Of a DNA stretch of 7,102 bases, positions 1-6,754 are shown piece after piece. This DNA comes from Bacteroidota bacterium. GTDB lineage: Bacteria > Bacteroidota > Bacteroidia > UBA7662. The notes below the pieces were generated by a model that did no database searches, was not told where the DNA came from, and saw nothing but the letters and a program-made list of their open reading frames with translations. The DNA lies in contig VGGT01000098.1 of assembly GCA_016868485.1 (NCBI GenBank), forward strand, positions 1 through 7,102. The letters are read 5' to 3'. Position numbers and translations under genes: made by a program. Position 1 is the first letter of the stretch; each line of letters opens with the position of its first letter.

Positions 1-448
1 CTGGGATTTGACTCCAATGCGGCGCTCCATCCACTTCGTCATAGGTAAATACACCCAAAATTTCGGGAATTTCTCCGGCAATCTGAGCGATGCGTGCGTA
101 CAGCTCCCTATTCGATACAAATACCATACGCACTTCAGCGTGCTTTAAAATGTATCGATAATCGTCGTCGGTGATGGTGGGGTAGAGGGGCACATGCACC
201 ATGCCCGCCTGCAGCATACCCATATCCAAGATATTCCACTCCGGGCGATTATTAGAAACATTCGCAATTTTATCCCCCGGCTGCAGTCCTGCCGCAAGCA
301 GTCCACGACTTACCTGCGAAGCCTGTTCAATAAAATCGTTGGTACTGTAATGCACCCACTGACCGTTTTTTTTACAAGCCAGAGCTGTTTGAAGGGCGTG
401 GGTTGATTTTTGATGGTCGAGAATGTCGAAAATTCGGGTTACGCTCAT
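1..448 (-). CDS. Long-chain acyl-CoA synthetase (AMP-forming), N-terminal part, cut by window edge
   Basis: The gene starts at the ATG read from 448 down to 446 and stays open to position 1, giving 149 residues without a stop. The translation has the N-terminal pattern of AMP-binding fatty acid-CoA ligases of the FAA1/FadD15 type. An opening MSVTRIFDILD is followed by a segment reading NNRPEWN at residues 67-73, then GMVHVPLYPT (82-91), which leads into the conserved 'Y-IL-H-E---VFVS' stretch at 98-112. Members of this family activate long-chain fatty acids to acyl-AMP and then acyl-CoA for lipid synthesis or beta-oxidation. They are usually near 590 residues, so about three quarters of the gene, including the ATP/AMP-binding signature YTSGTTG, lies outside the window. 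No ATG lies in frame just upstream. A TAnnTTTG box lies 22 bases upstream of the start, so the gene is probably transcribed on its own, separated from its minus-strand neighbour by a terminator. Substrate chain length is inferred from family resemblance only. Confidence 0.9.
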   Translation of the reverse strand, partial: MSVTRIFDILDHQKSTHALQTALACKKNGQWVHYSTNDFIEQASQVSRGLLAAGLQPGDKIANVSNNRPEWNILDMGMLQAGMVHVPLYPTITDDDYRYILKHAEVRMVFVSNRELYARIAQIAGEIPEILGVFTYDEVDGAPHWSQIP

Positions 449-469
449 AAATAGGGTTATGGTTTTCGT

Positions 470-477
470 CAAATCTA
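470..477 (-). promoter_or_regulatory. Predicted Bacteroidota -7 box for the acyl-CoA synthetase gene
   Basis: On the minus strand the sequence reads TAGATTTG, an exact match to the TAnnTTTG -7 consensus of the Bacteroidota housekeeping sigma factor. A TTTG at the end of the upstream T-run could act as the -33 element, but the spacer is only 14 bases, shorter than the usual 17-23. Transcription would start around 463-465, leaving a leader of roughly 15 bases before the ATG at 448. The -7 match is seen directly; its function is inferred. Confidence 0.55.
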
Positions 478-492
478 AGCGTTGGGCGGGAC

Positions 493-525
493 AAAAAAAA
501 ACCGGAGCCTTGAGGACCCCGGTTT
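493..525 (-). terminator. Intrinsic terminator of the T9SS/Omp28-like gene
   Basis: Read on the minus strand, AAACCGG (525-519) pairs perfectly with CCGGTTT (505-499). The loop region between them can form a further short CC/GG stem. The hairpin is followed by a run of nine T residues (501-493). It lies 18 bases beyond the stop codon of the 544-2430 gene. The opposite strand has only a weak T-tract, so it should work mainly on minus-strand transcripts. It separates that gene from the acyl-CoA synthetase downstream. Confidence 0.9.
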
Positions 526-543
526 CTGTTAAAAAAAATACAA

Positions 544-2430
544 TTAATGGCGGCGAACCAAACGGCGAACCGATAGGTTTTGACCCGAGCGTACCTCAGC
601 GGTGTATATGCCTTCGCTCAACATGCTGGTGGGTACATTGAATTCAAATGCACCTTGAGCAACACCCAACTCTTCAACTGAAATCAGCTGGCCCAGCGTA
701 TTTCGAAGGGTGATGGAGATGTTGCCGCTGGTGGGGTTGAAGCCACGAATGGTGGCCCAATCGCGCACAGGGTTGGGGTAAATGCTTACTGACAGATCAT
801 CGCGTTCGTTTTCCTCAACAGCAACGGCTGAAATTGGAACATTTACCTCATCGATATACAAATTATTGCCATAGTCGCTGATGCCACGGAAACGAATCAG
901 AACATTGGCTTGCCCGGCCACCGCATCGAGGCTTACCGATTCTTGACGCCAATCAGCCGCACTGGTGGGTACATAGCCCGCATTGCCCACCGGGGCCACA
1001 GTGGCGAGCGATGGGCCGCTGTTGGTGTAAAGCGGGCTCCAATTGAGGCCGCAATCGGTCGACACTTCAATATCCAATCGGTCGGCGCTGCTTGCATTGT
1101 ACTGGGCATGGGCTAAGAAGAATTTCAGGGCGTTACCCGCACCTACCGCCGATAAATTCAGGCGGGGGAGATAAAGATCATTGATTTCGCCGGGTGCAAT
1201 GTCCCAGAAGTTAATTCGGGCACTGCGCTGCGATCCGTTTGCTCCTTGTACAGCCTGGGTCCAACCATTGGTTCCGGAAGATTGATTGCGTACGGCGAAA
1301 TTAGCTGGTGGAAAAGCCCCGGTGAAGGTATTTGTGGCTTGAGTTACCGCATTGGCACTGAAATAGAGACTACCGGTAACAGTCGAACGCACGGCGCTTG
1401 GGTGAATGACCCCGTTCATACTGTCGATCCGGAAGGTGTAGGTAGAAGTTCCAGAGGCCAGCGTTATTGGATTGAGCGTAATGTTGGTGGTCGCACCGGG
1501 CGCCAAGTTCCCCGTCCACTGAATCAGCTGTGAATTGGTGCCAATGATTTGGCGTATGGCCATGCTGGTGAGGGTGGTTGTTCCTAAATTTTCAACCGTT
1601 AAGACGGGATTAAAGGCCGCATTGCAGCGATAAAACGAATTGTCGTTAAAAATAGCTTGGGAATAGAGGGGCACGGGTAGTGGTTCGCTGATTTCTGTTT
1701 GGGCTACCTCTTTAGTGGTATTGTTTTGCACAAATCCAACTACAGCCACCTCAGCCAGGTCACGAATGTAGGTCGGTACAGCAGCAGCCACTGTTACCGT
1801 TTCGGTCTGTCCCGAAGTCCAAGTACCCGGAAGGGCGGTGCCACTGGCACTGGGGTACATCTTGCGAACCACATTGTAGAAATCAGTTTCCCCATTGGTG
1901 CCCGGAGGTGTTGGATAGCTCATGTGCTTCTCGATCAGCGCTAAGTGTCCGACCCAAGTGCCCGAAGCCACGGCTTGTTGGGCAGTAACAGCCATAGTAA
2001 TGAACACAGAGTCGCGGTTGCTGTTGAAGCTGTGCGACAAATTGATGGAGAATGGTGACGGAGTCGAAACGCGTTGGTCGATAATCGCCTGGGTTAGGTT
2101 TTGACCGTGTCCGGTGCCGATTGTGGTGCCGTCATGACGGGCATTGGGCGCAGAGTTGACACTGTAGTAGGTTCTGCGGGCCGTGGGGTCGGCCGAATTT
2201 TGGAAATAAATGGGTCCGGCAGATGGGATATTCACCTGATATTTGAGCATGATGATTTTCTCTGTGTTGGGCACCGCTAGGTTGTGGAGGTAAACGTTGG
2301 TTGGTGCACAAGGTGGGCAATTTTCGCCCGAAAATACCTCATAGAGTTGGAGGCGGGCGGTTTGGGCGTGCAAAGCTGTGGTCAGCATTGAACCTGTAAT
2401 GAGCATGAGCAGGAGTACGGTGTGTTTCAT
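544..2430 (-). CDS. T9SS-secreted Omp28-like protein with thioredoxin-like CPPC domain and C-terminal sorting domain
   Basis: This 628-residue protein starts at the ATG at 2430-2428 and ends at TAA 546-544. Residues 1-22 form a Sec signal peptide (MKH, a hydrophobic core, then LHA before Q23) with no lipobox cysteine. Residues 24-125 look like a thioredoxin-type fold: C38-P-P-C41 follows a LYEVFSGEN strand, and a likely cis-proline loop with P95 appears in NSAPNARHDG. The 'L-E-F-G--C--C' start is typical of the Omp28-related family, named from a Porphyromonas outer-membrane protein. Residues about 255-350 are beta-rich. Residues about 368-530 resemble the jelly-roll/choice-of-anchor J domains of Bacteroidota surface proteins (STDCGLNW at 457-464, then a terminal YIDEV at 525-529). 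Residues about 545-628 form a type A T9SS sorting domain, with IYPNP at 550-554 and EGIYTAEV at 606-613. I infer export by Sec and then T9SS to the cell surface or medium. A redox or adhesive role is plausible but unproven. Confidence 0.9.
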   Translation of the reverse strand: MKHTVLLLMLITGSMLTTALHAQTARLQLYEVFSGENCPPCAPTNVYLHNLAVPNTEKIIMLKYQVNIPSAGPIYFQNSADPTARRTYYSVNSAPNARHDGTTIGTGHGQNLTQAIIDQRVSTPSPFSINLSHSFNSNRDSVFITMAVTAQQAVASGTWVGHLALIEKHMSYPTPPGTNGETDFYNVVRKMYPSASGTALPGTWTSGQTETVTVAAAVPTYIRDLAEVAVVGFVQNNTTKEVAQTEISEPLPVPLYSQAIFNDNSFYRCNAAFNPVLTVENLGTTTLTSMAIRQIIGTNSQLIQWTGNLAPGATTNITLNPITLASGTSTYTFRIDSMNGVIHPSAVRSTVTGSLYFSANAVTQATNTFTGAFPPANFAVRNQSSGTNGWTQAVQGANGSQRSARINFWDIAPGEINDLYLPRLNLSAVGAGNALKFFLAHAQYNASSADRLDIEVSTDCGLNWSPLYTNSGPSLATVAPVGNAGYVPTSAADWRQESVSLDAVAGQANVLIRFRGISDYGNNLYIDEVNVPISAVAVEENERDDLSVSIYPNPVRDWATIRGFNPTSGNISITLRNTLGQLISVEELGVAQGAFEFNVPTSMLSEGIYTAEVRSGQNLSVRRLVRRH

Positions 2431-2456
2431 GTAATTAGGTTTAGAAAGGGTTTAAG

Positions 2457-2491
2457 CGAATGAAATTTGCCACGAATGAAATTTGCCACGA
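2457..2491. repeat. Tandem duplication of a 16-bp unit in the divergent intergenic region
   Basis: The unit CGAATGAAATTTGCCA occurs at 2457-2472 and again, identical and directly abutting, at 2473-2488. A partial third copy (CGA) follows to 2491. It lies between the divergent starts of the Omp28-like gene (2430) and miaB (2571), within the expected leader or promoter region of the former. It could be a replication-slippage product, a pair of direct-repeat binding sites, or a fragment of a dispersed intergenic repeat. The sequence alone does not decide between these. Confidence 0.85.
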
Positions 2492-2556
2492 TAATAATTA
2501 AATTAAACGAAATACACAACCTCCGGTTTAATACTGACATTTTGTCGCATATTGAG

Positions 2557-2564
2557 TATCTTTG
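2557..2564 (+). promoter_or_regulatory. Predicted Bacteroidota -7 box for the miaB operon
   Basis: The sequence TATCTTTG matches TAnnTTTG exactly. A TTTG at 2541-2544 is only 12 bases upstream, too close for a standard -33 element, so the upstream element is weak or absent. Transcription would be expected to start at about 2569-2571, at or next to the miaB ATG. This argues against the TTG at 2562 being the translation start, since it lies inside the box, and suggests a leaderless or nearly leaderless mRNA. Confidence 0.6.
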
Positions 2565-2570
2565 CGGCTT

Positions 2571-4016
2571 ATGGCAAATTCTTTTTCAGGCAATGTTTTT
2601 GCAAAGCCGCTGGCGGTGCCACACGACGAACAGCGCCAAGGTGAGGCCTATAGGGCCAACACTGAAACGGGCATCGAGCTGCGTTTACAGGCCAAAAAGA
2701 TGTATTTGGAGAGCTATGGCTGTCAGATGAACTTCAGTGACAGCGAAATTGTGGCCTCGATTATGGCCGAGGAGGGGTATCTTCCCACCACAGAATTGGG
2801 TGAGGCCGATGTGGTATTCATCAATACGTGCTCCATACGCGATAACGCTGAGCAAAAAGTACGGGGTCGACTCAAAGAATTTCGGGCCGTTAAGCGCAAG
2901 AATAAAGACCTCACCATCGGGGTGTTGGGTTGCATGGCTGAGCGCCTCAAGGCGAAGTTACTTGAGGAGGAGCAGCTCGTAGATCTGGTTGTTGGCCCGG
3001 ATGCCTACAAAGACCTCCCCAATCTGCTCAAACAAGTAGAGAGCGGTCAGCCTGCGGTCAACGTCTTGTTGTCGCGAGAGGAGACCTATGCCGATATCAC
3101 ACCGGTACGTTTGGGTGGGGGAGGAGTTCTGGCTTTTGTTACCATCATGCGGGGGTGCGACAATATGTGTTCATTTTGTGTGGTTCCCTTTACAAGAGGT
3201 CGAGAGCGCAGCAGAGATCCGCAGACCATAGTCGAAGAATGCCGCGACCTTTTTAGCCGGGGCTATCGGGAGGTCACCCTATTGGGTCAGAACGTCGACT
3301 CCTATTGTTGGTCGTCCGAAAATGCTCCAGAAGTTCGATTCGCTGAATTGCTGAAACGGGTGGCAGCTGTAGACCCATTGCTCAGGGTGCGCTTTTCTAC
3401 CAGTCATCCGAAAGACATCACCGACGAAGTCTTGCATACCATGGCCGCCCACCCGAACATCGCCAATTGCATACATCTTCCGGTTCAATCAGGCAACTCA
3501 GAAGTCCTCCGACGCATGAACCGTACCTATGACCGCGATTGGTATATCGATCGCTTGAATGCGATTCGAAGGATCGTGCCGAGCTGCTCCATCACCAGTG
3601 ATGTAATCGCTGGCTTTTGTGGTGAAACCGAAGAACAACACGCAGACACCCTGAGCATGATGCGCTTGGCGCGCTACAGCATGAGCTTTATGTTTGCCTA
3701 TTCGGAGCGCCCGGGCACCTTAGCCGCCCGAAAATATCCGGATGATATTTCGCCTGAAGTGAAAAACAGGCGATTACAAGAAATCATTGCTTTGCAATCG
3801 GAGTTGTCGCTGATCGACAATCGCGCCGATATAGGTCAGGTTTTTGAGGTATTGGTTGAAGGACCTTCACGAAAGTCGAATGAACAAATGTGTGGCCGCA
3901 ACAGCCAAAATAAAATGTGTGTTTTTGACGGTTTGGGGGCTTCGCCAGGCGATTATGTGCATGTGCGCATCGATTCGTGTACGCAGGCCACTTTGATTGG
4001 CACCCGAATTCAATAA
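2571..4016 (+). CDS. miaB: tRNA-2-methylthio-N6-dimethylallyladenosine synthase MiaB
   Basis: This is a radical-SAM methylthiotransferase of 481 residues that converts i6A37 to ms2i6A37 in tRNAs reading codons that begin with U. All family hallmarks are present. The N-terminal UPF0004 domain opens with YLESYGCQMNFSDSE, and its three cluster-binding cysteines are C51 (YGCQMN), C87 (NTCSIR) and C121 (LGCMAE). The radical-SAM motif CDNMCSFC carries C196, C200 and C203, followed by FTRGRERSR. HLPVQSG lies at 302-308, and a TRAM RNA-binding domain occupies about 421-481. I chose ATG 2571 because it precedes a stretch (QRQGEAY, 22-28) that I recall as conserved in Bacteroidota MiaB. The next in-frame ATG (2701) would remove that stretch, and the upstream TTG (2562) falls in the promoter. 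It is the first gene of a plus-strand operon, with 14 bases to the next start. The protein is intact and of normal length. Confidence 0.97.
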   Translation: MANSFSGNVFAKPLAVPHDEQRQGEAYRANTETGIELRLQAKKMYLESYGCQMNFSDSEIVASIMAEEGYLPTTELGEADVVFINTCSIRDNAEQKVRGRLKEFRAVKRKNKDLTIGVLGCMAERLKAKLLEEEQLVDLVVGPDAYKDLPNLLKQVESGQPAVNVLLSREETYADITPVRLGGGGVLAFVTIMRGCDNMCSFCVVPFTRGRERSRDPQTIVEECRDLFSRGYREVTLLGQNVDSYCWSSENAPEVRFAELLKRVAAVDPLLRVRFSTSHPKDITDEVLHTMAAHPNIANCIHLPVQSGNSEVLRRMNRTYDRDWYIDRLNAIRRIVPSCSITSDVIAGFCGETEEQHADTLSMMRLARYSMSFMFAYSERPGTLAARKYPDDISPEVKNRRLQEIIALQSELSLIDNRADIGQVFEVLVEGPSRKSNEQMCGRNSQNKMCVFDGLGASPGDYVHVRIDSCTQATLIGTRIQ

Positions 4017-4030
4017 CAAATCGGGCGGAT

Positions 4031-5296
4031 ATGGAATTGACTTCCGTTAAACAGAGGTTTGGAATCATCGGCCATGCGCCGGCACTCAACCATGCACTTA
4101 ATACGGCGGTACAGGTGGCCCCCACCGATATTACGGTGCTCATTACGGGCGAAAGCGGCGTTGGAAAAGAGGTTTTTTCCAAAATACTCCATCAATTGAG
4201 CCGCAGAAAGCACGGTAAGTTCATCGCGGTGAATTGCGGTGCCATACCGGAGGGCACGATCGACTCAGAGCTGTTTGGCCATGAAAAAGGCTCGTTTACG
4301 GGTGCTTTTGAAGCCCGTCAGGGTTATTTTGAGACCGTAAACGGGGGAACTATTTTTCTGGATGAATTGGCTGAAATGCCACTGGGCACCCAAGCCCGGC
4401 TGCTTCGCGTGTTGGAATCGGGTGAATTTATTAAAGTGGGATCGAGCAAAGTGCAGAAGACGGATGTGCGGGTCATCACGGCTACCAATGTCGATCTCAT
4501 GGAACAAATCAGAAAAGGGAAGTTTCGTGAGGACCTCTATTACCGCTTGAGTACGGTTGCCATCCAGATTCCTGCCTTGCGCGAACGACCTGGAGATATC
4601 CCGCTTTTGTTCAGGAGGTTTGCCGTTGATTTTGCGGAGCGCTACAGCAGTCAGCCCGTACAGCTCGACGCGCACGCACAGGAGGTTTTGGCATCATATC
4701 GGTGGCCGGGCAACATCCGTCAGTTGAAGAATGTGGCAGAGCAGATGTCGGTTCTTGCTCCTTATAGATTGGTGGAAGGCGATGAGGTCCGTCGCTATCT
4801 GCCCGCTGAGTCTACAGCCCGCACCCTTCCCATTGCATTGGGTTTGCCGGTAGGTTCGGAAGACATGAGTGAAAGAGACATCCTCTATAAGGTGTTGTTC
4901 GATATGAAGAAAGACATCGTAGAGCTTAAGCAAGTAGTAGCTCGGCTTATGCAATCGGCAGCCGAATCGGGTGTGGAGATGCCCAGCCGAGCAGCATTTG
5001 ATCATACCACCGATTGGACCCATGCTGAATCGGTGAATCGGCCGGTCGAAGCGGATGTCATCCAAGGACCTTCGGAAATTGTAGCGCATGCAATGCCCAG
5101 GCGTGTTGTTTTCGAAGATCAACCGGCAGTAGAGGACATCGAAGAGAACTTTTCCTTGGAGGAAGTTGAACGCAGGATGATCGAAAAAGCATTGCGCAAG
5201 CATTCGGGCAAGCGCAAATACGCCGCGCAAGAACTGGGGATTTCGGAGCGGACTTTATACCGCAAAATCAAGGAATATGGAATGGAAGAAGGTTAA
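4031..5296 (+). CDS. Sigma-54 interaction domain protein (AAA+ enhancer-binding activator) with Fis-type HTH and no sensory domain
   Basis: This 421-residue bacterial enhancer-binding protein hydrolyses ATP to open promoters held by sigma-54 RNA polymerase. The AAA+ domain begins almost at the N-terminus. Walker A is GESGVGKE (40-47), and the sigma-54 contact loop is GSFTGA (87-92), a Ser variant of GAFTGA. Walker B is GGTIFLDE (105-112). Sensor I lies near VITATN (148-153), the arginine-finger region is FREDLYYRL (165-173), and sensor II is WPGNIRQLKN (225-234). Residues about 279-307 (SERDILYKVLFDMKKDIVEL...) look like a coiled coil, followed by a variable linker of about 65 residues. A Fis-family helix-turn-helix ends the protein (375-416; KYAAQELGISERTLYRKIK at 396-414). 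No receiver, PAS or GAF domain precedes the AAA+ core. I chose ATG 4031; an upstream GTG (3977) would overlap miaB and add non-conserved residues. The 3' end overlaps the next gene by 20 bases. Target promoters are unknown. Confidence 0.95.
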   Translation: MELTSVKQRFGIIGHAPALNHALNTAVQVAPTDITVLITGESGVGKEVFSKILHQLSRRKHGKFIAVNCGAIPEGTIDSELFGHEKGSFTGAFEARQGYFETVNGGTIFLDELAEMPLGTQARLLRVLESGEFIKVGSSKVQKTDVRVITATNVDLMEQIRKGKFREDLYYRLSTVAIQIPALRERPGDIPLLFRRFAVDFAERYSSQPVQLDAHAQEVLASYRWPGNIRQLKNVAEQMSVLAPYRLVEGDEVRRYLPAESTARTLPIALGLPVGSEDMSERDILYKVLFDMKKDIVELKQVVARLMQSAAESGVEMPSRAAFDHTTDWTHAESVNRPVEADVIQGPSEIVAHAMPRRVVFEDQPAVEDIEENFSLEEVERRMIEKALRKHSGKRKYAAQELGISERTLYRKIKEYGMEEG

Positions 5297-5837
5297 CGCA
5301 GGTCTCGTCATTCCTACTCGAAACGGTTTGCGTCGCTGCTTATACAATCTGCTTGTTGGATGTGTGTTTTTGGTCGGCTTTGGTTCATGTGGGGTCTACA
5401 AGTTCAGTGGAGCCTCCATCCCGCCCGAAGCGGTGAGTCTATCTATCGCTCAATTCGACAACCGGGCAGCGGTAGTGGTTCCTCAATTATCACAAGTCCT
5501 GTCTGACCGAATGCGCGACAAATTCCTGGCTGAGAGTCGACTTCGGTTACAAAACTCCGATGCGGATTTGTCGTTTGAGGGCAGTATTGTCGATTATTCC
5601 GTGGCTCCAGCCGCGGTGGCCGCGGGGGAGACCACTTCGTTGAGCCGCTTAAGTATAGCTGTTCAGGTGCGCTACACGAATCGATTTCGTGCAGCCGATA
5701 GTTGGGAGCAAAGGTTTGTGCGGTATGCCGATTTCGATGCCAGCCTCGATCTCAGGCAGGTGGAAGACCAACTGAATCAGGAAATCGTTCGTCAACTCGT
5801 AGATGATATATTTAACCGCGCATTTGTGAACTGGTAA
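5277..5837 (+). CDS. lptE: LptE-like LPS-assembly lipoprotein
   Basis: This 186-residue protein has a hydrophobic stretch at about 22-35 and a lipobox-like GFGSC with the lipidated cysteine at C38. The text after it, CGVYKFSGASIPPEAVSLSIAQFDNRA (38-64), is the characteristic start of Bacteroidota LptE-family proteins. It continues with a helix (PQLSQVLSDRMRDKFL), a beta region (LSFEGSIVDYSV, 98-109) and a C-terminal helix (VEDQLNQEIVRQLVDDIFN). LptE plugs the LptD barrel that inserts lipopolysaccharide into the outer membrane's outer leaflet. The ATG at 5277 lies 20 bases inside the end of the sigma-54 activator gene, so translational coupling is likely. This start gives an unusually long n-region of about 20 residues before the hydrophobic core, but no later in-frame ATG precedes the lipobox. 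A TTG near 5325 would be the shorter alternative. The family call rests on the N-terminal pattern and gene order; sequence conservation of LptE is low across phyla. Confidence 0.88.
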   Translation: MEWKKVNAGLVIPTRNGLRRCLYNLLVGCVFLVGFGSCGVYKFSGASIPPEAVSLSIAQFDNRAAVVVPQLSQVLSDRMRDKFLAESRLRLQNSDADLSFEGSIVDYSVAPAAVAAGETTSLSRLSIAVQVRYTNRFRAADSWEQRFVRYADFDASLDLRQVEDQLNQEIVRQLVDDIFNRAFVNW

Positions 5838-6730
5838 TGAACCTCAATCGCCTCGCTCAATACTACCGTGATCCTTCTGAATTGGCCAATCACCCCTTGG
5901 CTGAATTGGAGGAACTGCTGCACGAATATCCCTTTTTTACGGCGGGTCAACTCCTGTTGCTGAAGCAATACAGGATTCAGAACAGCAGTCGGTATAAAAA
6001 GCAGCACAGAAAAATGCTGGCACTGGCTCCTGACCCCGTGCGGGCTTTCTTATTTACGGAAGGCGATGCTTGGGGTGTTGTGGATGCTTGCGAACCTGCA
6101 GATCATCCGATTGTGGATCCACCGCAGGAGCCTGAGGAGCGCCTTTTTGAAGCAAAGGAGCCAGTCGAAGCAGGCGTCGATCATCCAATGGCGGGATCAA
6201 TCCAAAATCAAGAGGAGTCCGTTGATTTCTTGCTTCAACCCCATGATTTACACGATTGGTTTCGTTTTTATGCCCATTTAGCACAACCTCATGCGCCAAA
6301 GGCTGCTGTACAAGAGGCTGCTGAACAGGAGAAAGATTTTTGGAAGAATCCGGCGGATAAATCGGATATGTCTGCCCAAGGCTTGGGTTCGGATTACGAA
6401 CGAGAACTGAAATTGGCCGCTTCCTCTGATTTATTGAATGCTCCATCAGCACCATTGTTAACGCAAGGAATCGATGCATTCAGAGTGAAGGTGGGTGATG
6501 AGCAGGCTGATCCACTGACAGCCGATGCGATGCATACCATCAGAATGTTGGCACAGGCCAGTATCGACGACGAACAGTTGCCAGCAAGTGAAACCTTAGC
6601 GGAGGTTTTTGCCCGTCAACAGGAGTGGGATCACGCCATTGCTGTTTATGAACAACTCATTTTGATGAATCCAGAAAAAATGCCGATATTTGCAGCCCGA
6701 ATAGCTGAATTTAAAAAAGCCAAAGGTTAA
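5837..6730 (+). CDS. Conserved Bacteroidota protein with TPR-like C-terminal motif, function unknown
   Basis: This 297-residue protein has no signal peptide or membrane segment, so it is probably cytoplasmic. Two regions look conserved. The N-terminal helical part contains HPLAELEELLHEYPFFTAGQ (19-38) followed by LLLLKQY (39-45). The C-terminal part contains SETLAEVFARQQEWDHAIAV (251-270), then YEQLILMNPEK (271-281) and IAEFKK, which reads like a single TPR helix pair. The middle (about 85-240) is acidic, rich in Ala, Glu, Pro and Gln, and likely disordered, apart from a short FLLQPHDLHDWFRFY patch (131-145). I recall proteins of this shape between lptE and secG in other Bacteroidota, often named tetratricopeptide repeat protein. 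Its ATG shares an A with the lptE stop (TAATG at 5835-5839), a classic stop-start coupling. A scaffold role in envelope biogenesis is only a guess from context. Confidence 0.85.
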   Translation: MNLNRLAQYYRDPSELANHPLAELEELLHEYPFFTAGQLLLLKQYRIQNSSRYKKQHRKMLALAPDPVRAFLFTEGDAWGVVDACEPADHPIVDPPQEPEERLFEAKEPVEAGVDHPMAGSIQNQEESVDFLLQPHDLHDWFRFYAHLAQPHAPKAAVQEAAEQEKDFWKNPADKSDMSAQGLGSDYERELKLAASSDLLNAPSAPLLTQGIDAFRVKVGDEQADPLTADAMHTIRMLAQASIDDEQLPASETLAEVFARQQEWDHAIAVYEQLILMNPEKMPIFAARIAEFKKAKG

Positions 6731-6754
6731 TCTTTCTCGTCTGAAATCTTATTT

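Noticed and set aside
194..406. 70-residue plus-strand frame opposite the acyl-CoA synthetase
   Set aside because: The minus-strand translation is an unmistakable AMP-binding enzyme over the same bases; the plus-strand product has no recognisable feature.
2431..2520. Possible promoter for the Omp28-like gene on the minus strand (TTG about 20 bases before TATTATCG)
   Set aside because: The -7 candidate matches TAnnTTTG at only four of six fixed positions. A promoter must exist here but I cannot place it.
4002..4017. TGGCAC-N5-TTCAA resembling a sigma-54 -24/-12 promoter just before the activator gene
   Set aside because: The GG is not followed at the required spacing by GC (CA is present), so the -12 element is missing. 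By eye I found no convincing -24/-12 site in the intergenic regions.
3784..4182. 132-residue minus-strand frame across the miaB/sigma-54 junction
   Set aside because: It overlaps the TRAM domain and Walker A coding sequences, both clearly real on the plus strand, and no homology is apparent.
4694..5230. 178-residue open frame on the minus strand opposite the sigma-54 activator
   Set aside because: It lies wholly inside a well-supported plus-strand gene, has no recognisable domain, and is rich in Cys, His and Arg as expected for an antisense shadow.
6054..6479. 141-residue minus-strand frame opposite the TPR-like gene
   Set aside because: It has low-complexity Pro/Gln/Leu composition mirroring the opposite strand and no conserved motif, so it is an antisense shadow.
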